The notes: a model not told the origin generated them from the sequence alone. Counted from the stretch's first letter, positions 1-5,897 are shown. The stretch: 6,013 bases of DNA from an uncultured cyanobacterium (GCA_945836835.1 CAMAML010000085.1:1-6013), one strand, 5' to 3'. A program made the numbers and translations.

Positions 1-1
1 A

Positions 2-190
2 GACAATAATCAGTTTAGAACATACTTTGAGCTTGCAGATTATGCAGATACCGAAAAAAGTAGGAGTACTCTTTTTCATTCCGCAAACGGGACTTATGGT
101 TGTGCTGATGAAAGATTTCGATTTTACTGTGCTGCACTCATAGAATATGACGGGTGGGAAATAAAAGACGATTATCCCGTAAAATTTTGA
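2..190 (+). CDS. C-terminal end of a probable pilin-like / type II secretion-type secreted protein (5' end outside window)
   Basis: An open frame runs from the window edge to TGA at 188-190 and gives 62 residues with no stop. The tail holds two cysteines (residues 34 and 43 of the fragment, in a GTYGCADE...FYCAALIEYDGW context) and ends DGWEIKDDYPVKF. It reads like a folded extracellular domain: aromatic-rich, with paired Cys and no membrane segment. I associate C-termini of the 'CAxLIxxDGWxIKDDYP' kind with the abundant pilin-like proteins of Gastranaerophilales, whose N-terminal methylation motif would lie upstream of this window. That identification is recalled, not searched. A second, complete pilin-like gene at 4438-5277 supports the context but has a different C-terminus. 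The reading frame is well supported; the function is moderately so. Confidence 0.6.
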   Translation, partial: DNNQFRTYFELADYADTEKSRSTLFHSANGTYGCADERFRFYCAALIEYDGWEIKDDYPVKF

Positions 191-206
191 CGGCAGAGCC
201 GTTTTT
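190..206 (+). terminator. Short hairpin plus T run after the partial pilin-like gene
   Basis: ACGGC (190-194), loop AGA, GCCGT (198-202), running into TTTT to position 206. The stem is only 5 bp but GC-rich. It starts at the last base of the stop codon and the T tract follows at once, as in a minimal intrinsic terminator. It would separate the upstream gene from the rfaE1 operon, but the stem is weak and read-through is likely. Confidence 0.45.
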
Positions 207-278
207 GCCCAAAATTTGATTTTTACCTTTCTTCGTGGTAACCTTTAGTCGGAAGTGATATTTTTAAGAGAAAGTTTT

Positions 279-1283
279 ATGAACATCGATAAAGACAGGT
301 TAATTCATTTTATAAAAAGGTTACCGATGCCGAAAATCCTTGTTGTCGGGGATTTGGCGATGGACGAGATGGTTTACGGGGACGCAGAGCGGATTTCACG
401 GGAAGCACCCGTTCTTATCCTTCAGCATACACGTACAATCCCGATTTTGGGCGGGGCGTCCAACGCTGCTCATAACGTTGCAACTCTTAACGGCGGGCAG
501 GTTTCCGTTGTCGGGGTTTTCGGGGACGACTATCAGGCGGATCAGCTTTTTGACACTTTTCACAAGGCAAACATCAACACCGAATACGTTGTTCGGGACA
601 AAACCCGTAAAACTACCACAAAAACAAGAATTTTAGGTTCGATTACGACCTCGATTACTCAGCAGGTCGTAAGACTTGACCGCCAAACAAACGCACCGCT
701 CTCCAAAGATACGGAAGAAAAAGTTATCAAAAATCTTGAAAAAGCGATACCTTTACATGATGCGGTTATTCTTTCGGATTACCATATCGGAACTTTGACC
801 GACGGGGTTATAAAGTCCGCAATCGAGATTGCAAACAAATACGGTAAAAAAATTATCGTGGACGCTCAAAGAAATTTGGGCAAATATAAAAAGATCACCT
901 CAATGACCCCGAATTTGCCCGACACCCAAAAGTCCGTCGGATTTGAGCTGAGGGAAACTAAAGACTTGGAGCTTGCGGGAAGTAAGCTCTTGAAGGAAAC
1001 AGATGCCGAAGCCGTGCTGATTACCTGTGGGGCAGACGGCATGTTTGTTGCCGAAAAAGATGATAAATATACCAAAATTCCGGTTTTCAACAAGTCCGAA
1101 GTATTTGACGTAACGGGTGCGGGGGATACGGTTACCGCCGTATATTCGCTTGCACTTGCGGCAGGTGCGGACGCCGTTTATGCGGCTTTAATCGGAAACG
1201 TTGCGGCAAGCATTGTCGTAAGACAAATTGGTTGTGCAACGACCACCGTCGACGAACTTTTGACGGCGGTAGATAAATTATAG
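279..1283 (+). CDS. rfaE1: PfkB-family D-glycero-beta-D-manno-heptose-7-phosphate kinase (HldE kinase-domain type, no nucleotidyltransferase domain)
   Basis: The 334-residue cytosolic sugar kinase would phosphorylate heptose 7-phosphate at O1 on the way to ADP-heptose for LPS or other surface glycans. Visible motifs: the N-terminal KILVVGDLAMDE strand (19-30); ERISREAPVLIL (37-48), close to the HldE 'ISPEAPVPV' segment; PfkB signature 1, GGASNAAHNVATLNGG (58-73); TKTRILGS...QQVVRLDR (114-135); SDYHIGTL (166-173); TPNLPD (210-215); and the ATP/anion-hole motif DVTGAGDT (277-284) with catalytic D283. The length fits a lone kinase domain; the cytidylyltransferase half of fused HldE is absent. 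I chose ATG 279, preceded by the weak SD AAGAGAAAG, over in-frame GTG 255, which has no spaced SD. It is the first gene of a four-gene operon. SDYHIG replaces the usual SDYxKG and VDAQ replaces VDPK, so the exact substrate is uncertain; family membership is firm. Confidence 0.85.
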   Translation: MNIDKDRLIHFIKRLPMPKILVVGDLAMDEMVYGDAERISREAPVLILQHTRTIPILGGASNAAHNVATLNGGQVSVVGVFGDDYQADQLFDTFHKANINTEYVVRDKTRKTTTKTRILGSITTSITQQVVRLDRQTNAPLSKDTEEKVIKNLEKAIPLHDAVILSDYHIGTLTDGVIKSAIEIANKYGKKIIVDAQRNLGKYKKITSMTPNLPDTQKSVGFELRETKDLELAGSKLLKETDAEAVLITCGADGMFVAEKDDKYTKIPVFNKSEVFDVTGAGDTVTAVYSLALAAGADAVYAALIGNVAASIVVRQIGCATTTVDELLTAVDKL

Positions 1284-1286
1284 GAG
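1282..1286 (+). promoter_or_regulatory. Shine-Dalgarno AGGAG for the DUF4330 gene, overlapping the rfaE1 stop
   Basis: AGGAG begins inside the TAG stop codon of rfaE1 and lies 6 nt before ATG 1293. The overlap implies that the two genes are translated from one message. Confidence 0.75.
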
Positions 1287-1292
1287 AAGTTT

Positions 1293-1871
1293 ATGGAAAA
1301 ATTTGATTTTTTAAAGAAGTTTAAGCCCGTCGATATTATTGTGATTGTCGGTGTGGCAGTTGCCTTAATCGTCGGATTTGCAACGTTTAAACATTTCAGA
1401 CAAACCGCCGACAAGCAAATTGAGGCGACAAGTCCGATTGTATTTGACGTATTTTTAAGAGGGATTACGCTGACAGGCGACAACAAGCCTATTAATGCGG
1501 GCGAAAAAACTTTTATCAGTATCAGAAACGTGCCATATTCAGACTTAGAAATTCTGAACGTAAAATCTGACAGACGCAAAGTCGTTTTGCCGATGATTAA
1601 CAACGTAAAAAGTGCAAAGAAAAACGTTTTGATTGTGGATGACGTTTCGCAGTCGAACGTTTACGACATCACGGTTACGCTGACCGATGTTGCAAAAATT
1701 ACCAAAGACGGTGCGGTTGTCGGCGGTAACAAGATTAAAATGGGGTTGCCGATAACCTTAGAAGGCAAAGATTACAAGTTTAACGGCACGGTTTCGAACG
1801 TTACCGTTTCCCATGACGATATAAAAAATGATGTAGATTCTAATATTAATAAAGTCGATGATGTTCAATAA
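1293..1871 (+). CDS. DUF4330 family single-pass membrane protein
   Basis: 192 residues. A short charged N-terminus (MEKFDFLKKFKPVD) is followed by one hydrophobic segment at about 14-33 (IIVIVGVAVALIVGFATF) and then a soluble, beta-rich domain of about 150 residues. By the positive-inside pattern the N-terminus is cytoplasmic and the domain lies outside the membrane. The C-terminal GGNKIKMGLPITLEGKDYKFNGTVSNV region (144-170, quoted in part) matches my memory of DUF4330, which is common in cyanobacteria and some Firmicutes and has no known biochemical function. The start is fixed by the SD at 1282-1286. Its last 14 nt overlap the ligase-like gene, so a joint role in envelope glycan assembly is reasonable but inferred. 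The last ~20 residues are polar and Asp/Asn-rich, probably disordered. Confidence 0.75.
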   Translation: MEKFDFLKKFKPVDIIVIVGVAVALIVGFATFKHFRQTADKQIEATSPIVFDVFLRGITLTGDNKPINAGEKTFISIRNVPYSDLEILNVKSDRRKVVLPMINNVKSAKKNVLIVDDVSQSNVYDITVTLTDVAKITKDGAVVGGNKIKMGLPITLEGKDYKFNGTVSNVTVSHDDIKNDVDSNINKVDDVQ

Positions 1872-3189
1872 GTTTCTAAATTTTACCCAAAATAAATCGG
1901 GATTTTTATACGAAAATAGCTTTTTCCTCCAAAACACGGATAAGCTGATTTTCGCAACGATAATTGCGGTGTTCCTTCTCTCAACGGTTATGTCGTCGGA
2001 TGTAATCGGGTTTGTGGCTTTGATTACCACGTTTTTGACCCTGATAAAGCTCTTAACTCAAAAAGGTGAAAAGTGTGAGCCGACGCATTTTGAACTGTGG
2101 TTGCTCGCATATTTTATGATTGTGGTGGTAAGCCTTGCAGGGTCAACGCTTTTTGCACTAAGCCTCAAAGGGTTTATGAAAACGGTAACGTACTTAGGTT
2201 TTTACGTTTCGGTAGTACATTATTTAAAAAGGCATAAGCACCATATTCCGCACATTTTGACCGCCATCGGAGTTTGTGTAAGTTTTGAGAGCGTTGTCGG
2301 ATTTATCCAAAATTTTGCACACGTTGAGGAAATCTCCACGTGGCAGGATGTTTCAAAACTCAATCCCGAAGAGGTTATGACAAGAGTCTATGGGACTTTG
2401 AAACCTTACAACCCGAATTTGCTAGGCGGTTATTTTGTTGCGGGGATACCTGCTCTCTTTGGGCTTGTTGCGGCGTGTTTGGCAAACAAGAATTATCGGC
2501 TTGCGGTTTTACCGTTGGCGGGTGCTTTTATGTCAGTCGTTGCACTGTTTTTGACGGGCTGCAGAGGTGCTTATATCGGGTGTATGGTGATGTTTCTGTG
2601 CGTGTTCGGAATTTGTGCAAAATTCTTTTGGGCAAAGTTTAAAAAACTTTTCACGACTATTGTTGCCTCGGCGTTTGCCTTTGGGACGGCTGTGATGATT
2701 TTTGTAACCCCGATTAGAACGAGAGTTTTCTCGATATTTTCGATGAGACAGGACTCGTCAAACTCGTTCAGGTTTAACGTTTACCATTCGGCTCTGCAAA
2801 TGTTTCGAGATAATTGGCTTTTGGGCATCGGCGTCGGAAACAAGAACTTTAGAGAGATTTACGGGCTTTATATGCGAACGGGGTTTGACGCATTGAGTGC
2901 GTACAATATTTACCTTGAAACCGCGGTCGAGAGTGGAATTTTTGCACTTATTACGTTTTTGGGATTTCTGTTTGTTATGCTGAAAGACGGGGTTAAGCTC
3001 ATATTAAAATCCGACAGGGTGAAAGATGTTATCTTTGTTTCGACCGCAGTTGTGTCGATTTTGGGCGTTATGGTTCACGGGTTTGTCGATACGGTGTTTT
3101 TCAGACCTCAGATACAGTTTGTATTTTGGACAATGTGTGCGATAATTTCCGCAACCGTTCAGACTTCGACAAACGGGCAAGAGGGCTAG
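1858..3189 (+). CDS. O-antigen ligase / polymerase-like polytopic membrane protein (IctB-like, Wzy_C domain)
   Basis: 443 residues with about ten hydrophobic segments, roughly at 31-65, 80-100, 106-122, 130-150, 187-208, 214-233, 238-256, 266-284, 359-376 and 390-432, some of them double. Family marks: RVYGTLKPYNPNLLGGYFV (176-194), resembling the 'NPNLLAGYL' motif of cyanobacterial IctB; LTGCRGAYIG (232-241), the Wzy_C 'LTxSRGA' motif; then a periplasmic-type loop with DNWLLGIGVGNKNFREIY (318-335) and SAYNIYLETAVESG (347-360), which corresponds to 'AHNxYLxxxxExG' of O-antigen ligases. Proteins of this family join glycans from lipid carriers to acceptors; IctB was once called a bicarbonate transporter, but that role is disputed. 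The ATG at 1858 overlaps the DUF4330 gene and has no visible SD, pointing to translational coupling; ATG 1861 is equally possible. The heptose-kinase neighbour favours an LPS or surface-glycan job. Confidence 0.8.
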   Translation: MMFNKFLNFTQNKSGFLYENSFFLQNTDKLIFATIIAVFLLSTVMSSDVIGFVALITTFLTLIKLLTQKGEKCEPTHFELWLLAYFMIVVVSLAGSTLFALSLKGFMKTVTYLGFYVSVVHYLKRHKHHIPHILTAIGVCVSFESVVGFIQNFAHVEEISTWQDVSKLNPEEVMTRVYGTLKPYNPNLLGGYFVAGIPALFGLVAACLANKNYRLAVLPLAGAFMSVVALFLTGCRGAYIGCMVMFLCVFGICAKFFWAKFKKLFTTIVASAFAFGTAVMIFVTPIRTRVFSIFSMRQDSSNSFRFNVYHSALQMFRDNWLLGIGVGNKNFREIYGLYMRTGFDALSAYNIYLETAVESGIFALITFLGFLFVMLKDGVKLILKSDRVKDVIFVSTAVVSILGVMVHGFVDTVFFRPQIQFVFWTMCAIISATVQTSTNGQEG

Positions 3190-3193
3190 CGAG

Positions 3194-4003
3194 ATGCCAA
3201 AAGTTCGGCTGGATAAGTATTTGACTGATTTAGGGTATTTTGACACCAAGAGTAAGGCGGCGGCGGCGATTTTGGCGGGGAACGTCAAGATTAACGACGA
3301 ATACATTACAAAATCGGGGTTTCAGATTAATCCCGCCAAAGAGTATGAGATTGCCGTAAAATCAATGCCGTACGTCTCACGGGGCGGGTTTAAGCTCAAA
3401 AAAGCATTGGATGCGTTTAATTTTGATGTGGAGGGGCGGGTTTGCCTTGATGCGGGGGCATCTACGGGCGGGTTTTCGGACTGCTTGTTACAAAACGGTG
3501 CAAAATTTGTTTATGCGGCGGACGTCGGCTACGGGCAGCTTGACTGGAAGATTAGATCCGACAGTCGGGTTAAGGTTATTGAGAAGACGAATTTGAGGGT
3601 TTGCGAATTTGAAGATATATATTCCGACGGGGACGAGGTTGCGGATTTGTTGGTAAGTGATATGTCGTTTATTTCGCTCACGAAAGTTTTGGCGAATTTG
3701 AAAAAACTTTTAGCCCCCGAGTTTCACGAGATGATTTGCCTCATAAAACCGCAGTTCGAGGCGGGGAAAGAGTTTGTCGAAAAGGGCGGGGTCGTTCGGA
3801 ACAAAAAGGTTCATGAGATGACGATTGGTTCCGTGTTGGAGTGTGCGTCCGCACTCGGATATCGGGTGAGGGGGCTTACATATTCTTCAATAAAAGGACC
3901 TTCGGGAAATATCGAATATTTGGTATGGATTTCGACCGAAGGGGAAGAAATCAAACCGAATATAGCGGAAGTTGTCGAGCTTGCTCATAAAAATTTGGAT
4001 TAG
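3194..4003 (+). CDS. tlyA: TlyA family 16S/23S rRNA (cytidine-2'-O)-methyltransferase
   Basis: 269 residues, close to the 268 of Mycobacterium TlyA. An N-terminal S4 RNA-binding domain (about 1-60, opening KVRLDKYLTDLG) is followed by an FtsJ/RrmJ-like methyltransferase fold. Visible motifs: VSRGGFKL (61-68); the SAM loop LDAGASTGGFSDCLL (85-99); AADVGYGQLDW (108-118); SDMSFISL (155-162); KPQFEAGK (185-192); GGVVRN (198-203); and KGPSGNIEYLVW (234-245). The K-D-K-E catalytic tetrad is present as K67, D156, K185 and E241. The enzyme methylates ribose 2'-OH groups of cytidines near the subunit interface (C1409 of 16S and/or C1920 of 23S rRNA in known members). The RxxxD-type N-terminus and full length resemble the longer type II subgroup, which modifies both sites. 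ATG 3194 lies 4 nt after the upstream stop, with SD-like GAGGG at 3181-3185. It is the last gene of the operon. Confidence 0.93.
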   Translation: MPKVRLDKYLTDLGYFDTKSKAAAAILAGNVKINDEYITKSGFQINPAKEYEIAVKSMPYVSRGGFKLKKALDAFNFDVEGRVCLDAGASTGGFSDCLLQNGAKFVYAADVGYGQLDWKIRSDSRVKVIEKTNLRVCEFEDIYSDGDEVADLLVSDMSFISLTKVLANLKKLLAPEFHEMICLIKPQFEAGKEFVEKGGVVRNKKVHEMTIGSVLECASALGYRVRGLTYSSIKGPSGNIEYLVWISTEGEEIKPNIAEVVELAHKNLD

Positions 4004-4012
4004 TTTTTCCCC

Positions 4013-4321
4013 TTACAGTTTGTCGTTTATGAGTTTTAAGAATTTTTTTATTGCGATGATTTCTTCGTCGCTAAGCTCGTTTAATACGGACTTTATCGAG
4101 TCGTTGTCATTTGTTTTGACAAAATCGGTCAACTCGCAGTCCAAAACTTGTGCAAGTTTCACCAAAAGAGCCATTGACGGATAGTTCCCGCCGACTTCTA
4201 TACGACTGATAGTTTTATCTTCGACTCCAGCAAGCTCCGCCAGCTCGTTTTGCTTTAACCCGCGGATTTTGCGTATGTTTCTGAGGTTTTGCCCTATTTG
4301 TTTTTTTATGTCATTACACAT
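4013..4321 (-). CDS. Small XRE/Cro-CI family helix-turn-helix transcriptional regulator
   Basis: 102 residues. The HTH_3 domain occupies about residues 9-68: IGQNLRNIRKIRGLKQNELAEL (scaffold helices, 9-30), then AGVEDKTISRIEVGGNYPSM (31-50) with the recognition helix around 34-42, then LLVKLAQVLDCELTDFV (52-68). The last ~30 residues (LSDEEIIAIKKFLKLINDKL) look like a short helix for dimerisation. There is no sensor domain. The start at 4321 has a good SD (AAAAGGAG, 4329-4336) 7 nt upstream. It is divergent from the pilin-like gene and ends 9 bp from tlyA, tail to tail. Proteins of this size commonly repress their own promoter; the dyad at 4338-4351 is the obvious candidate site. Its targets are unknown; control of the divergent pilin gene is a guess from position. 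No toxin partner is visible, so an antitoxin role is not supported. Confidence 0.88.
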   Translation of the reverse strand: MCNDIKKQIGQNLRNIRKIRGLKQNELAELAGVEDKTISRIEVGGNYPSMALLVKLAQVLDCELTDFVKTNDNDSIKSVLNELSDEEIIAIKKFLKLINDKL

Positions 4322-4337
4322 CTGAGCTCTCCTTTTA

Positions 4338-4374
4338 TTACAATAATGTAAATTTTAATAGAGTTTAACTACAA
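4338..4374 (-). promoter_or_regulatory. Candidate promoter of the XRE gene, with a 14-bp dyad over its -10 element
   Basis: On the minus strand, TTGTAG (plus 4369-4374), an 18-nt spacer and TACATT (plus 4345-4350) make a weak sigma-70-like pair, placing transcription start near 4338, just ahead of the SD. The dyad TTACA-ATAA-TGTAA (4338-4351) covers the -10 and the likely start. This is where an autorepressor would bind. The promoter match is modest; the dyad is exact. Confidence 0.4.
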
Positions 4375-4389
4375 ATAAATAGTATTATG

Positions 4390-4398
4390 TGCTACAAT
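4390..4398 (+). promoter_or_regulatory. Candidate extended -10 promoter of the pilin-like gene
   Basis: TGC-TACAAT (4390-4398) matches the extended -10 form TGn-TATAAT with one mismatch in the hexamer. There is no good -35 at 16-18 nt (4370-4375 reads TACAAA). Transcription would start near 4405, giving a leader of about 33 nt. An imperfect dyad, ATGTGC...GGACAT (4387-4404), frames the hexamer. Confidence 0.4.
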
Positions 4399-4423
4399 GG
4401 ACATGAGGATAGGGTTAAATAAA

Positions 4424-4430
4424 AAGGAGG
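4424..4430 (+). promoter_or_regulatory. Strong Shine-Dalgarno AAGGAGG for the pilin-like gene
   Basis: A full AAGGAGG lies 7 nt before ATG 4438. It is the best ribosome binding site in the window, consistent with an abundant structural or secreted product, and it fixes the start codon. Confidence 0.8.
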
Positions 4431-4437
4431 TTAACTT

Positions 4438-5277
4438 ATGAACAAAAATTTCTTAAAATTCAGCGCTTTCACGCTCGCAGAGGTTCTTATAACTCTCGGA
4501 ATAATTGGTGTTGTGGCTGCGGTGACCATGCCGACACTGATTAAAAATCATAAAATCACCCAACTTGAAAATCAATTTAAAGTGGCTTATTCTACTTTAA
4601 GTCAAGGTTTTAAGTTAATACATGCTTCATATGGTGGTGATGCGGACTTGTCACAAATTTTAATTGATAACGGGATAACTGATGACGATAGAACAAGTAA
4701 TGTCTCAAATTTTTTAAAAAAGTATTTTAAAATTACAGATGTTGTTTCAAGAACAGGGAGTAATTACTGGCCAGCTGTTGCCCAAGTTGATATTAACAGT
4801 GCCGATTGCAAAAATTGGATAGGTAAAGGAGCAATATGGGCAACCAAGGGTGGAAAAACCTGTTTCGGAGGTTTTGGCACTCATGTTATAAAATTGGCAA
4901 ACGGCTCGTGGTTTATTATTGAGTTAAATCCGTGGGCTGCCACATATACACAAAATCCAGGAAAAATGAAAGGTAGAGTCGGCTGGTTATATGTTGATGT
5001 GAATGGGGATAAAAAACCAAATACGTGGGGGGAAGATGTATTTACCTTTGTAATCGGTATTGACGGATTTTTGTATCCTTCTTTCGGGCGTGATGATGCG
5101 TATTATCTACAGTGTCAAAACAAAACCGCAGAAGAATGTGGGGACGATTTTTACGAGGCATACTGGAGAGCGGCAGACGGTACAGATAAAAGATGTAATG
5201 TTGAAAATGAGGGGACCGGTTGCGGGGCAAAGTATATTGAAAATGCGTTTCAGTTTGATAGAGCTGATTTTAAATAA
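4438..5277 (+). CDS. Type IV pilin-like / type II secretion pseudopilin-like protein with N-terminal methylation motif
   Basis: 279 residues. The N-terminus MNKNFLKFSA|FTLAEVLITL is a class III (prepilin) signal: a short basic leader, predicted cleavage after A10, F at +1, and the key Glu at +5 (E15). A hydrophobic helix runs to about residue 36 (LITLGIIGVVAAVTMPTLI). The C-terminal domain (~37-279) is extracytoplasmic and has six cysteines (124, 142, 226, 234, 253, 262), enough for three disulfides. DVNGDKKPNTWGEDVF (187-202) is an Asp/Asn-rich loop similar in type to the calcium site of major pseudopilins. At 279 aa it is much longer than ordinary pseudopilins (~140), but this size suits the large pilin-like families of Gastranaerophilales. 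No assembly ATPase, platform protein or prepilin peptidase lies nearby, so it is an orphan gene. The stretch 4561-4740 is about 28% GC by hand count, well below parts of the upstream operon. Confidence 0.85.
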   Translation: MNKNFLKFSAFTLAEVLITLGIIGVVAAVTMPTLIKNHKITQLENQFKVAYSTLSQGFKLIHASYGGDADLSQILIDNGITDDDRTSNVSNFLKKYFKITDVVSRTGSNYWPAVAQVDINSADCKNWIGKGAIWATKGGKTCFGGFGTHVIKLANGSWFIIELNPWAATYTQNPGKMKGRVGWLYVDVNGDKKPNTWGEDVFTFVIGIDGFLYPSFGRDDAYYLQCQNKTAEECGDDFYEAYWRAADGTDKRCNVENEGTGCGAKYIENAFQFDRADFK

Positions 5278-5283
5278 AAATCA

Positions 5284-5317
5284 AAACGTGCGTTGCAAGG
5301 ATTTGCGACGCACGTTT
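5284..5317. terminator. Bidirectional intrinsic terminator between convergent pilin-like and ferritin genes
   Basis: AAACGTGCGT (5284-5293) pairs perfectly with ACGCACGTTT (5308-5317). The stem continues through a T.G wobble and GCAA/TTGC to a GGAT loop (5299-5302), giving 15 bp in all. The plus strand ends in TTTCTTTT. The minus strand reads TTTTGATTTTTATTT after the stem. It can therefore stop the pilin transcript (stop codon at 5277) and the ferritin transcript (stop at 5373). Confidence 0.9.
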
Positions 5318-5372
5318 CTTTTGAAAGGAGGTCTCCTCTGAACAGTAACAATAAGGAGTGACCAAAACAGAT

Positions 5373-5882
5373 CTATTCAATAACCGGAGGGTTGAAAACT
5401 CTTGTTGCAAGTTCTTTATCCAATGCGTAAAGCCCGTGAGCGTCGTCCCCCACCCGTCTTAGGGTTGCAAGAGTTTTGCCGACGTTATCTTCTTCTTCAA
5501 CCTGTTCTTTGATGTACCAGTTCAAGAAGCTCAACGCTGCTCTGTCTTTAACCTCTTCCGCAACGTCCGCAACCCCGTTAATCAATGAGGTAACATGTTC
5601 TTCGTGGCGAAGAATGTGTTCAAATACGGCAAGCGGAGAGTCCCAATCGGTTTGAGGACAGTCGATTGCCTTGAGGATTACACGACCGCCGCGGCTGTTG
5701 ACGTAGTCAAACATACCCATTGCGTGTGCGTGTTCTTCCTGAATTTGAACATTCATCCAGTTTACAAACCCCGGAAGGTTCAATGTTTCAAAGTATGCTT
5801 TCATTGATAAATACAAATATTCGGAGTATAATTCCGCGTTAATCTGATCGTTAAACGCTTTTTCCATTTTTTCGTTAATCAT
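5373..5882 (-). CDS. ftnA: Bacterial non-haem ferritin (FtnA type)
   Basis: 169 residues. Cytosolic 24-mer iron-storage protein that oxidises Fe(II) and stores it as a ferric mineral core. With the start at 5882 (MINEKMEK), the numbering matches E. coli FtnA exactly: ferroxidase residues E17, Y24, E50, H53, E94, Q127 and E130, plus the third-site residues E49, E126 and E129, are all present. The four-helix ferritin pattern is clear (INAELYSEYLYLSM; IQEEHAHAMGMFDYVNSRGG; ILRHEEHV; LNWYIKEQVEEE). W122 is in the family's usual position. The in-frame ATG at 5900 would add six residues, but its SD (AGGAAG) is only 2 nt away; ATG 5882 has AAGGGAG at 8 nt and is preferred. The gene is monocistronic, with its own promoter (5923-5951) and the shared terminator at 5284-5317. 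Iron- or peroxide-responsive control is likely for this family but not proven here. Confidence 0.95.
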   Translation of the reverse strand: MINEKMEKAFNDQINAELYSEYLYLSMKAYFETLNLPGFVNWMNVQIQEEHAHAMGMFDYVNSRGGRVILKAIDCPQTDWDSPLAVFEHILRHEEHVTSLINGVADVAEEVKDRAALSFLNWYIKEQVEEEDNVGKTLATLRRVGDDAHGLYALDKELATRVFNPPVIE

Positions 5883-5890
5883 GATAAATT

Positions 5891-5897
5891 CTCCCTT
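5891..5897 (-). promoter_or_regulatory. Shine-Dalgarno AAGGGAG that decides the ferritin start
   Basis: On the minus strand AAGGGAG lies 8 nt upstream of ATG 5882. This choice gives residue numbering identical to FtnA. The upstream in-frame ATG at 5900 has its purine-rich stretch only 2 nt away. Confidence 0.75.

Noticed and set aside
216..264. A sigma-70 promoter for the rfaE1 operon (TTGATT at 216 or TGA-TATTTT at 256)
   Set aside because: TTGATT has no acceptable -10 at 16-18 nt. The TATTTT element would start transcription so close to ATG 279 that the SD would be partly lost. The promoter of this operon is not identifiable by eye.
255..278. GTG 255 as an upstream start for the heptose kinase
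   Set aside because: There is no spaced SD; GGAA directly abuts the GTG, and the extra residues (MIFLRESF) match nothing expected of the family. ATG 279 has a purine-rich stretch at a sensible distance.
1858..3189. Calling the IctB-like protein a bicarbonate transporter
   Set aside because: The transport role of IctB is disputed. The protein has ligase/polymerase motifs and sits beside a heptose kinase, which favours glycan transfer.
4053..4071. Hairpin GCGATGA/TCGTCGC inside the XRE gene as a terminator for either tlyA or the regulator
   Set aside because: No T run follows the stem on the plus strand (TAAGCTCG), and on the minus strand it is followed by A-rich, not T-rich, sequence. It lies in coding sequence and is probably incidental.
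5325..5358. AAAGGAGG and AAGGAG motifs between the terminator and ferritin as RBSs of a small gene
   Set aside because: No start codon with an open frame follows on the plus strand; frames close at once. GGAG-GT-CTCC there is too tight to be a useful hairpin.
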